In this document: in pieces, positions 1 through 8,070 of the stretch
How positions within the stretch are numbered: position 1 is the stretch's first letter
Layout of the letters: each line of letters starts with the position of its first letter
Assembly: GCA_021029095.1 (NCBI GenBank)
Contig: JAJOHG010000603.1
Coordinates: forward strand, 1-11,975
Origin: Phellopilus nigrolimitatus
Taxonomy: Eukaryota; Basidiomycota; Agaricomycetes; Hymenochaetales; Hymenochaetaceae
Direction: 5' to 3'
DNA: 11,975 nucleotides
The notes under the pieces: generated by a model
Database searches by the model: none
Seen by the model: only the letters and a program-made list of their open reading frames with translations
Told to the model about the DNA's origin: nothing
Program-made: the position numbers and the translations under genes

Positions 1-1434
1 CATACGTTAAATAGAAGTATTGGTAGCCCCAGTCCGTGTTAGACTGGGGTTCGCCAGCTTAGGGGAGTGCGTTCTCAGTAAAAAGATCCCATGAAGAAGG
101 TCAGGAGCCATCTGATACAGCTCCAAGACATTAAAGAATTCAACTGACTTGGCAGACCGGAGACACGTCAATGGTAGAACAGTCGACAGTGACCATTAAT
201 GATCCCTGCCACTTGCCAACGGTCGACGTGGCGCAGCTTTGATATCTCTGCTGAAGATTCGGACCGGATGTCAACTTCCATATTTCTGCCCTATTTGCAT
301 ACTTGCCTTCATCCTCCTGAGGAGTACCAGAGCTATGGCTTGGCTGCTTGTCATCATTGAATACACTGGCGAGACAGCTCCAATGTCCGAACGGTCGCCT
401 GCGTTTTTTTTGTTGCTGTAGTCATCAATGAGTACTGAAGAAGAGTATTACTGTCGCAATTAATATACCACCTTCAGGTTGGCTACTCAAATATCCTCAC
501 CCATAGTAAAACACATCAAATCGTCGTAAACGTGAGATGCCTGACGGTCTCTGGAAAGCCCAGCCGACTATGCAAACAAGAATAGGCAAAGACGCTCCGG
601 ATCAGCTTCAAGAGGTCTGAGTCTGGACACAACTCACAGCCGCTAGATCCACAAAGCCTTTCATTTCATATACATTCCAGAGTGAAGTTGCCTCAAAGAG
701 ACGGTTTTTAATTGCACATACGTAATACCAGTAGAATGTCTTGTGCACCTGTCTAGAAAAATGACACCGTTTAGCTTTAGTTTCTGTGTATGAGCTTCAT
801 GATACCATTCACAGTCTCTCAGATTCACATCTAGAGTGATCGCTACCAGTGAGTAAACAAGTGAGCAGTGTATGACTGTACCAGTCAGATCTCACATAGT
901 GGCGCCGACTCGCGAGCCTTGTTCCTTCGCAATACCGGTGCGAAACTCGAGGGCGGGGTATTTCAAATAGACAGCGATCAGGATCAAGATTTCTCTCTCA
1001 AATAATCAAACGAGCAGAGTTTGTTCAATCTCCCGAATTTTCGTGACAATGTGCAGTATTCGCTGATCGGTGTTGGAAGCTGGATTTGACCCATTTCTAA
1101 AATATTTGATGAGAAGGCTATGATGCAATCAATATACACAGCGAATCATCAGCAGCGTTTCTGCAAAAGTGGTGCAAAATAATACCACCTTTTCCCGGAA
1201 TCAATGTCTCTATGCTAGAAGAACGCTCGCCGGTGTTGCTTCCATCGGTTCACACATCACAACCATCATGATGGATGCCAGAAGGGCCTTGTGAGTAACA
1301 TCAGCCATAACCTTGAAGACATCGTCTTCTGAGGAATTTGATTTCAATTACAAACAACATAAGATTGAGCTAGCACTGCGCTTACGGTTAAACAATTAAA
1401 TATGCATTGCAAAGGCGAAAAAAAAAACCCCGTA
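1..1434. other. Intergenic stretch with no recognised gene
   Basis: Neither strand holds a reading frame here that resembles a protein family I know. The longest frames are about 60 codons and do not join across plausible splice sites into anything recognisable. The right end must contain the 3' untranslated region and polyadenylation region of the minus-strand Ist3-like gene that stops at 1435. Visible structure is limited to a perfect 8 bp hairpin near the left edge (listed separately). Part of a gene lying to the left of the window could be present as untranslated sequence. Confidence 0.6.
27..49. repeat. Perfect 8-bp inverted repeat with 7-nt loop
   Basis: CCCCAGTC at 27-34 and GACTGGGG at 42-49 are exact reverse complements separated by seven bases. 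The flanks add one G-T wobble and one A-T pair, so the stem could reach ten pairs. The surrounding sequence does not fold as a tRNA that I can recognise, and no U-run follows that would suggest a Pol III terminator. Function unknown. Confidence 0.55.
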
Positions 1435-2689
1435 TTAGTCAAACCGTCGACGAGCAGTTTCTGAGACACTATCTCGTCGTGGAAAACGATCCTCGTTCAT
1501 TCTTCCCTGGTCGCGGTCTGTCTGCCTATAACGATTATATCTCTCATCATCATATCGCTTCTGACTTTGCTCCTGAGAAGATTCGCGCTTGCGATCGTGG
1601 CTACCTAAGTCCGTGGGCGTGAGAGAACGAGAACGAGAGCGAGACACAGCCTTGACTCGCTGAGCGTCCTCCCGATGGTACGAAGTACGGGCAGTTCGGC
1701 TGTCCTTGTGGTGCGGTGCGGGTGAGCTACTACGGCTTCTGCGTCCTTTGATGTGTCCTGAATGGTCGGGCTTCCAAGTCTGCAACAATTCCTCAACCCC
1801 CTTCAGCCCGGTTGACTTCTTTGAGTTTGAGGCCTTAAGAGCTGCCTTCTCGCGCTTTCGGCGTTCTTTCCTTGCCCTTCGTTCTTCGGGTGTTTCATTT
1901 TTGTGCTTTCCTTTAGATATCGCCTTTTTGGCTTTCTTCATCGCTTTTTCTTCCCGCCGCCTTTCCAACAAGTAAGCAGCCATGGGATCTTCGGGATCTA
2001 TTTCCGGTCCCGATGATACTTCTGACTCGGATGGAATATCATCTGTAGCGCCGGATAGCTATCAGTGCTTGTAACTTAGCAGTGAAGCAGAAAAACAACT
2101 TGCTCGAAATCATTTTCGGCTTAGCATTGAGGCTCTGTTCATCTTGGTCAACCCATTCGCCGTCCTCGCCTTTGACTCTTGGCTGCTTGTAATGTCGCAC
2201 ATGATCGACGCGTAGTGTCCTATCCAGCACTTTCGCTCCATTCATGTTGTCGACAGCGAGCACCGTCGAGCGCTGGTCTTCATACATGAGGAAGCCGAAG
2301 CCCTTTGTCTTCCCTGTTTCTTTGTCCCTAGGGAGGTTCACATCCATCACCTCGCCATACCTAATCCATTTTTATTAGCATACTGTATACGATTGCCTAA
2401 GATGCTGATGCACGTACTGCGAAAAAATAGTGATAACATCTCCTTCCGTCAAATCGAAATTTAGACCCCCAACGTAAATATAAGCAGAATCTTCGGTTAA
2501 TATGAATTCAGTTCTCTCCAGACAATGATGGTGTTTCTCTGGAGCTCACCTTTGTACTCGTCGTGCCAGGAGGCAGAACTAGTACCAAGTTCTAATTCTC
2601 GGTCATTTATTTTACTGATTTCTCGTACAACGCTAGAAACAGCGAGTAAGTACGAGCAAAGAAGTCGAATTGAGGCAAACTCACTTCAT
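1435..2689 (-). CDS. IST3: RES complex splicing factor Ist3/Snu17 (RBMX2-like), five exons
   Basis: This is a U2-snRNP-associated RNA-binding protein of the RES complex (with Bud13 and Pml1), which acts in the nucleus on the activated spliceosome. Exons on the minus strand: 2689-2685, 2632-2550, 2490-2418, 2360-2104, 2042-1435 (TAA), giving 341 residues. The N terminus starts MNVVREISKIN and continues with a conserved WHDEYK motif, as in the family. One RRM spans about residues 31-110, with RNP2 IYVGGL at 34-39 and RNP1 KGFGFLMY at 73-80; RVDHVRHYKQP follows. The C-terminal third is basic and rich in RS, RD and KK, longer than in yeast Ist3 and more like metazoan RBMX2. The start was chosen because a 5-nt coding exon (ATGAA) before a GTGAGT donor restores the family N terminus. 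Introns 1-3 are GT-AG (52, 59 and 57 nt). Intron 4 (61 nt) must use a GC donor to stay in frame. Family assignment is very secure; the exon ends come from frame and homology. Confidence 0.93.
2043..2103 (-). other. GC-AG intron in the Ist3-like gene
   Basis: Reading the minus strand, exon 4 ends TCGA and the intron starts GCAAGT, which is the known consensus for GC donors. It ends CTACAG before exon 5. This joins ...I-S-N-D-I-P-S in frame. The nearby GT, four bases downstream, would give AAA followed by TGA at the junction. Retention of the intron reads through it without a stop and then ends at the same TGA. A GCTAAG branch-like element lies inside. Confidence 0.75.
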
Positions 2690-2815
2690 GGTAGAATGTC
2701 GAACTGAACGGCGGCTGTTCTGCCCGTCCAACGCGATCGACCGTTTATAGAAGTTCTCACGAGGTCGTCAACAATTTTCGAAACTTGCATCCTCTATACC
2801 TACAGTAGCTGCAGA
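2690..2815. promoter_or_regulatory. Divergent promoter between Ist3-like and eIF3d genes
   Basis: Only 126 bp separate the two divergent start codons, so the 5' untranslated regions and core promoters of a splicing factor and a translation factor must share this space. I see no TATA box or other named element. A pyrimidine-rich patch (CATCCTCTATACCTACAG) precedes the eIF3d ATG, which sits in a GCAGAATGGC context. Co-regulation is an inference from the arrangement alone. Confidence 0.6.
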
Positions 2816-4858
2816 ATGGCCTCCTTCGAGCTCCCTCCTATTCAAGACAACCCAGATGGCGGTTGGGGACCTTCCCCTTCGAACTTCCCTCAAGATTTCA
2901 AATTCAAGGACATCCCCTATGCGCCTTTCTCAAAAGCCGACAAGCTTGGCCGTTTTGCGGATTGGAATGACCTGACCAGTGATAATCGTCAAACAGCTTC
3001 TGGCGCAGCCGCAAACGCGAGACCTACCGGACCCGGAGGCAGGAGGAGGGAAGGCCCACAAACATTCGGTAGCGGTGTCGCAAATGCCTTCGCATATTTC
3101 CATGCCGAGGACGAAGCAAGCTTCTCGCTTGTCGACAATAAAACTGGTGGACCGAGACGAGGCGGACCCGGAACGTTTGGAAGGGGAAGAGGTGGGGGAA
3201 GAGGCGGTGGATTTGCTGCGCGTGGAGGCCAGCAGCGAGGAGGTCGAGGCGGGTTTACACCGGGTCGTGGTGGCGCGCAGCGTGGCGGAAGGCGCGGTTG
3301 GAGAGATTGGGAAAAGGTGGGTACAAAAAAATTGATTTAAATCATTAAAAATTTCTCTAACAAAACTCCAAGAATACGCGTACGCGCGAGTCGTCTGTCA
3401 CTATTTCTCCGCAATGGGGAATGTTGGAAGAAATTGAGTTCCATCGCCTGGCGAAACTGCGTTTGGATGTCGAAGAACCGGAGGATTTGTGAGAGATCTC
3501 AACTTGATTCCGGAGTACTAAAATTGAAGCCAGTTATCACTCAGGGAATCATGCGGAAGGCTCTTCCCCTACGACAAAACCTACGATCGTATTACTACAA
3601 AAACCGAGCGATCTCTTCAGCTTGTCGACAGGATTAAGTATAATACAACCACATCGGACGATCCCGTTATCCAGCAGGTAAGATCGGAACTCATATCAGC
3701 TCCTATTTGTTTGTCTGAAGAAAATGCTGTTCATTCAGCTTGCTTCAAAAGACGTGGCTACTGTCTACACGACAGATGTGATCCTGAGCGTCCTTATGTG
3801 CGCGCCGCGCTCCATCTATCCTTGGGACATCGTCATTGTCCGCGAAGGGAACAAAATCTTCTTTGACAAGCGTGACGGTGGCCCTTTTGACACCGTAACG
3901 GTCAACGAAAATGCGTCAGATCCTCCGCAAGACCCCACGGTGTCCGCTAACCCGAACAATTCTAACGAGAAAGTCGCACAGGTCGAGACATCATCGATCA
4001 ATACGGCTATGTCTCTCTCCCTTGAAGCCACGTATATCAACCAGAATTTTGGTTTCCAGTCTGTCATTGAGAACCCTCCTCCGCCTGCGATAGAATTTGA
4101 CAAACCGAACCCATTCTATGGCTCAGACGAGACAGAACCCTTAGCGTCATGTGGCTACCGTTATCGAGTCTTTGACATGAGCGTCGCGGAGGAAGAAAAC
4201 ATGAAAATTTGTGTCCGGACGGAGGTTGATGCGTATATTCCGGGGCAGGGCAACCCTCAGAGTGGACAGGGATTAGCCACAATCCGCGCCTTGAACGAGT
4301 TTGATTCGCGCTCGCAAGGAGCAGGTGGTGCTGCTGATTGGCGTTTGAAGCTTGATTCACAGCGCGGTGCAGTCGTTGCAACTGAGATGAAGAACAATAG
4401 CTGCAAACTCGCGAAGTGGACTGTGCAAAGCATCCTCGCTGGAGCCGAGGCCCTGAAGATAGGGTGGGTACCTTACCACAATTGATTTGCTCCAGACGTT
4501 CATATGTCTTTCTTAGTTATGTCTCGCGCGTTAGTCCCCGCGACAACACGCGCCATGTAATTTTGTCCACAGCTTCGTTGAGACCCATGGATTTCGCTGG
4601 CCAGCTCAACGTTTCTCTTGCAAACGGGTGGGGTATCGTTCGCACTGTCACGGATCTTTGCATGAAAATGCCGGAAGGTAAATATGTTCTCGTGAAGGAT
4701 CCCAACAGGGTGGGTTTTATGTTACTTCTACTTCCTTACACTTTACTGACGTGCTTTGATCCACATAGCCTGTCATCCGCCTGTACTCTGTACCGATGAG
4801 TGCCTTTACAGGCGAAGACGACGAAGAGATAGAAGAGGATATAGAAGAAAATGAATGA
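2816..4858 (+). CDS. Eukaryotic translation initiation factor 3 subunit D (eIF3d/p66/Moe1), six exons
   Basis: eIF3d is a peripheral subunit of eIF3 at the 40S mRNA exit side. In animals it also has cap-binding activity through its central cup-shaped domain. Exons: 2816-3316, 3373-3488, 3545-3677, 3739-4463, 4517-4709, 4769-4858 (TGA), giving 585 residues, a normal fungal length. The N terminus carries the conserved IQDNPDGGWGP and PYAPFSKADKLGRFADW motifs, then AYFHAEDEASFSLVD at about 93-107. Residues 111-161 are an RGG/GRG-rich segment. From residue 168 on, the conserved core is continuous and includes TTDVILSVLM, YPWDIVIVREG, FFDKRDGGPF, LKLDSQRGAVVATEMKNNS, TRHVILS and GKYVLVKDPN. It ends in a short acidic tail rich in E and D. 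All five introns are GT-AG, 53-61 nt. The first donor was set at 3317 because it joins WEK to NTRTRESS in frame. Confidence 0.95.
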
Positions 4859-4982
4859 AGCCGGTAATTGCTTGTTTGATGTTTGATGTAACTTTCCATA
4901 ATTGTATGTGCAAGTAACAGCGATGTAGGTTTGCGATGATCGTACGTTAGTCAACCTGTCAAGTCCACAAAATAAGCCAACT

Positions 4983-6404
4983 CTAGTTTTGCGAACTCAA
5001 TAACGTGTCTACAGCCGCTTCGATGTTCGGGCTAGATGAGTGTGATGAATCTCAGCTTGGTGCTTCTTGACATATCTTGAATCTCTCACCTTCGCTGAAG
5101 CGCCCCGACGAGGTCTTCTCTCCGCAAATCAGGAAACATACTCGTGAGCTGGCTGATTTCCGCCTCACTCGGCACGCGTAGCCCAGAAGCAACACGCTCG
5201 GTCCTACCTGTCAGCTCGTCAACCCACTCGCGCATCACAGACGGGCCAGGCAACCCTGCAGCGCTCGCTGCACCAGACAGCTGGGTACTGCCCGCCGGGT
5301 GCGCAGGCGCCGTCGGCGCAGTTGTCACCACCTCTGTGTTCTCCAGCGACGTTTGCGTTGAAGGCCGGCGGAGATTTTGGCCTTCCTCCGGAAAGGCGCG
5401 GTTCGTCCGTCGCGGGGGTTTCGTAGATCCGATGAGAGGAAGAAGGAATCGAGAGGACAGTCGTTGCACTGAATGAGGTAGGCGGAATGCCTTGAGTCCT
5501 AGTACATCAGAGCGGTAAAGCTGTCCAGACAAAATGCCTATGACAGCAGCTGCTATCGATCCTGGTGGTTGGCTCAGTGCCAGCTGATAGTGTTAAATCA
5601 ACTGAGAAGAACACATCGTGAGAATGTCGCAAAATCAAACGCTTACCTGCAGAGCGATAATATACATGAATACTTTATTCGTCACTGTTACGCCAAAGAT
5701 GCGGAATGTATACGCATGAGGGACAAGCCTCGAGAATTGATGCAATATGCTGAAGACCAAAGTGATGGGTCCGGAAGGCAGCACGTTAAGTCCGAGTCGG
5801 TTGAAAAACAGGAGAGCTCCGAGTTCCAATATGGTCGAGGTCAAGACAGAAGCTAATGAGAAAGACTAGATATTGACAGCAGAAGAAAAGGGGAAGTCAA
5901 ACAGTTGATCGGTATGGGCCTGCGGGGCACTCACAGCAAATTTCGCCGATCCAAATAGTCGTTCAATCGGAATAGATATGTTGTAGAGTAAAATCTCCGC
6001 TAGAAGGAGCTCGCTAGAGTTCGACAATGCAACATGGTGAACAAACAGCCGCCAGTACTATATGTTTAGAAAAGTGGTGGCGTCAATAGAGCTGCACATA
6101 TGGAATGGAGATGAAAGAAAAACCGGCCTGATGGTGTCGCGAGAGGTGAGGGACTAGCTATTCAAGCAACAGGTCACACCAGGAATTTGAAGCAGCATTA
6201 AGCGCTATGGAACGAGTAGACATGTATTCAGTATGTACCTGCAAGTGAAGGTAGTGCTTGATGTCGAAGATACTGGTTACGATGGATGCGGCAGCACAGC
6301 CAATCATGAGCCCTGTAGACGTCAAAACAGCATTCACTACAGTCCTGGCTGGCAATAAACTTGTTGATATTACCTTTGGAAACAGCAGCATGGTGAAATG
6401 ACAT
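4983..6404 (-). CDS. Rhomboid-like ER membrane protein of the UBAC2/Dsc2 family with C-terminal CUE/UBA domain, seven exons
   Basis: UBAC2/Dsc2 proteins are catalytically dead rhomboid-fold membrane proteins. In fungi Dsc2 is a subunit of the Golgi/endosomal Dsc ubiquitin ligase that supports SREBP cleavage and membrane-protein quality control; animal UBAC2 works in ERAD with gp78. Exons on the minus strand: 6404-6374, 6312-6239, 6157-6128, 6057-5935, 5865-5647, 5583-5090, 5031-4983 (TAG), giving 339 residues against 344 for human UBAC2. Family landmarks: FDIKHYLHLQ at 26-35, LVPHLSRHHQYWRLF at 36-50, IERLFGSAKFASF at 76-88, LPSGPITLVF, then TNKVFMYIIALQ before exon 6. Several hydrophobic segments span residues 11 to about 185. 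A Ser/Thr/Pro-rich linker follows. The end is a CUE-like domain with MFP at 308-310 and LL at 334-335. The start at 6404 fits the family N terminus (MSFHHAAVSKG). Intron 3 needs a GC donor. No catalytic GxSG of active rhomboids is visible. Confidence 0.88.
6058..6127 (-). other. Intron of the UBAC2/Dsc2-like gene with an atypical GC donor
   Basis: On the minus strand the 30-nt exon ends CATCAG and the next bases are GCCGGT. The downstream exon begins TACTGGCGG after CATATAG. Only a cut at CAG/GC joins RHHQ to YWRLF in frame, as the family requires. The nearest GT (four bases on) gives a frameshift with an early stop. Unlike the GC donor at 2103, GCCGGT is not the usual GCAAGT consensus, so this is either a weak GC donor or an error or mutation in the sequence. 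Confidence 0.55.
6128..6157 (-). other. 30-nt micro-exon of the UBAC2/Dsc2-like gene
   Basis: The exon encodes exactly ten residues (LVPHLSRHHQ), phase 0 at both ends, between an 81-nt and a 70-nt intron. It was found because the conserved family block between FDIKHYLHLQ and YWRLF was missing from the longer frames. Skipping it would keep the frame and remove only the loop after the first membrane segment. Confidence 0.75.
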
Positions 6405-6783
6405 TATAACGAAACTGCCGGGCGGACTGCTTAGCGTGAACTTGTTCACGGCGACTCGCGTGTGCGCGACGCGCTTTCGTCACCAGGTATCACGTGATTT
6501 AATAAGGACATCCTATTCACACTGAATGCAAACCTTGGCTTTGCAGCAACAGTTTCTTTCACAGGCCTTTGCATCCCTGCGTTTTCCATGAACTTGGATC
6601 TCGATATTCCGGAAGTTTTTGGCTGTTTCAGCATTGTATAACAGTCTGGACAGTCTCATGACAATAATCTCCGCATTCCCCGTATAACAATCTCCGGGGC
6701 AAAGCATCCGTTCGAAATTCCCGACAAGATGCAGGATGCTACGCGCTGATTGGAATATTTTTTGAAAACTCTATAAACCGGGA
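6405..6783 (-). promoter_or_regulatory. Upstream region of the UBAC2/Dsc2-like gene
   Basis: This stretch lies upstream of the minus-strand start codon at 6404. It contains a perfect dyad GTGAAC-TT-GTTCAC at 6436-6449 close to the start codon, a perfect 10-bp E-box palindrome at 6489-6498, and a CCAAT box on the minus strand (ATTGG at 6749-6753 on the plus strand). No coding sequence was recognised. The transcription start is unknown, so the first dyad may be in DNA promoter or in the mRNA leader. Confidence 0.5.
6489..6498. promoter_or_regulatory. Perfect E-box palindrome ATCACGTGAT
   Basis: The ten bases form a perfect palindrome with a CACGTG core, 85 bp upstream of the start codon of the UBAC2/Dsc2-like gene. 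bHLH factors (for example Cbf1/Pho4 types, and SREBPs, which accept ATCACGTGA as well as sterol response elements) bind such sites. Which factor, if any, uses this one cannot be told from the sequence. Confidence 0.5.
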
Positions 6784-7059
6784 ATGAATCGAGTGATGCG
6801 AACCTCGAAAAAGGGCGCAGGTAAGTAATGTTCACTCTCCGACCGGATTATGAAACAGAAACAAAGACGTCTGGAACATTTCTCCAAGCTAAGCCTAATC
6901 CCAGTCTCCGACGTTCAAAGAGTGTGCAACAATCGAACCCAACGCGGACCGCCGTTTCTGAACGACGACCACGGCGGAATTAAATTCGTTAATAATAATA
7001 TGGCGCTGGCTAGCACCACGGAAGAGCAGCACATACGTTCCCAGGTTCAACTTTTGTAA
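6784..7059 (+). other. Weak candidate for a small spliced gene
   Basis: An ATG at 6784 opens a 37-nt frame ending in CGCAG before GTAAGT at 6821, a strong 5' splice site. Joining to the acceptor CCCAG at 6903-6904, which is preceded by a CTAAG branch-like element, leaves a frame to the stop at 7057-7059. The product would be about 64 residues of no known family. A nearer acceptor at 6858 gives a different basic product but only a 38-nt intron. TATAAA at 6772-6777 is too close to the ATG to serve it directly. I do not recognise either product and rate this low. Confidence 0.15.
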
Positions 7060-8027
7060 TCCCCGCAATACCCACCCTCCGATAATTGCTGCAAAATCCG
7101 CGCGCCCAAGCATTGTTTTGCTTGCTCCACGTAGGTTTGCTACACTCCGAACGTCCAGGATCGAGGAGATAGGATCGTTCGGCTTTACCTCATATCCTAC
7201 GTTCCGATCACGTCCTCGCCATTCATTTTTTTTCATTGTACCGGCCTGCACTGGATGCCATGACACTCTGCTGCGAAGACCCTAGATCCAGCTTGCGCCA
7301 TCAAAAGCCTATGTGAAACTGCTTTCAATCGGCAATCAGGATGGCAGAATAATGTGCAGATCCTCCAACATCAGGACGCATGCAAATCTGTCGTCGACGC
7401 GTTCTCTTAATATAGTGAGCCTCCCATGCTACAATGGAGCCGCGAAATGGCTGACCGGAGAATAGAATCTCCTTCGAGGATACCGCTTTAACGCACACTA
7501 GTTTTACGCCCTGTCAAATATCAGCATATGGAAGAGGTGTAGTACACGCTTTGACAGTCTAGAGTGTCGCATACGCGCTGCGGCGATAGCTTTGCACCAA
7601 ATATCGAGGAGGGGGAAGACCGTGAACTTTTTTGATCGTCTAAGATTGCTGTCGGCTGCGCCTATTTTCTAATGTCAACGGGGCGATCGACGTTATATGA
7701 GAAATATTGAGATCTCCATTGATACGATCACTCATGTTACGCTGTTACGCTGGCCCTTAGATTTGCTGTACCATCATCGAGTTCATACGATCTGGAATAA
7801 TTGCGAATACACTCGTTTCGCGGCTCATTATTACGAAAGTACTTCCTAATGTAAATCACGGGGATTCCCGAAAGCAGTAAGGGAAAACACATGACACTTC
7901 TGGACAAGGAGAGCTCGCTGCATCCACTCTCGAGCCGCCGCGCCCTCTCATCCCCGAGCCTACGCCTGTTTTGTCGCGGTCTCTTCAAGTGCTAACCGTC
8001 GTAGTCTAGATCTTGTATTCCTGTCGC
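7060..8027. other. Intergenic stretch with no recognised gene
   Basis: No reading frame here resembles a known protein. A 123-codon frame on the minus strand (7266-6895) lacks recognisable motifs and could be chance. An exact tandem 8-mer (GTTACGCT twice) is at 7736-7751. The right part should contain the promoter and leader of the gene starting at 8071; no TATA box is evident. Confidence 0.5.
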
Positions 8028-8053
8028 GAAGTATCATCAGTTCCTGATACTTC
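8028..8053 (+). promoter_or_regulatory. Perfect 9-bp hairpin just upstream of the NTF2-like start codon
   Basis: GAAGTATCA at 8028-8036 and TGATACTTC at 8045-8053 are exact reverse complements with an 8-nt loop. The element ends 17 bp before the chosen ATG at 8071, so it would probably lie in the mRNA leader. It could be an RNA hairpin affecting translation, or a dyad bound by a dimeric transcription factor. Confidence 0.5.
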
Positions 8054-8070
8054 ACCTCGCGTCCACGCCA

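Noticed and set aside
890..930. TGGCGCCGA following a CA near 897, resembling a retroelement primer-binding site
   Set aside because: No LTR pair, target duplication, polypurine tract or retroelement coding sequence is visible nearby; the match is short.
1706..1975. 89-codon plus-strand frame opposite the Ist3-like tail
   Set aside because: It is the antisense shadow of the RS-rich coding exon, which has clear family support on the minus strand.
6158..6391. Start of the UBAC2/Dsc2-like gene at ATG 6391
   Set aside because: The frame from 6391 lacks the family N terminus, while ATG 6404 with a 61-nt intron (6373-6313) restores it and joins the same downstream frame.
6895..7266. 123-codon minus-strand frame
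   Set aside because: No recognisable motif, codon pattern or splice partner; it overlaps another frame of similar quality and looks like chance.
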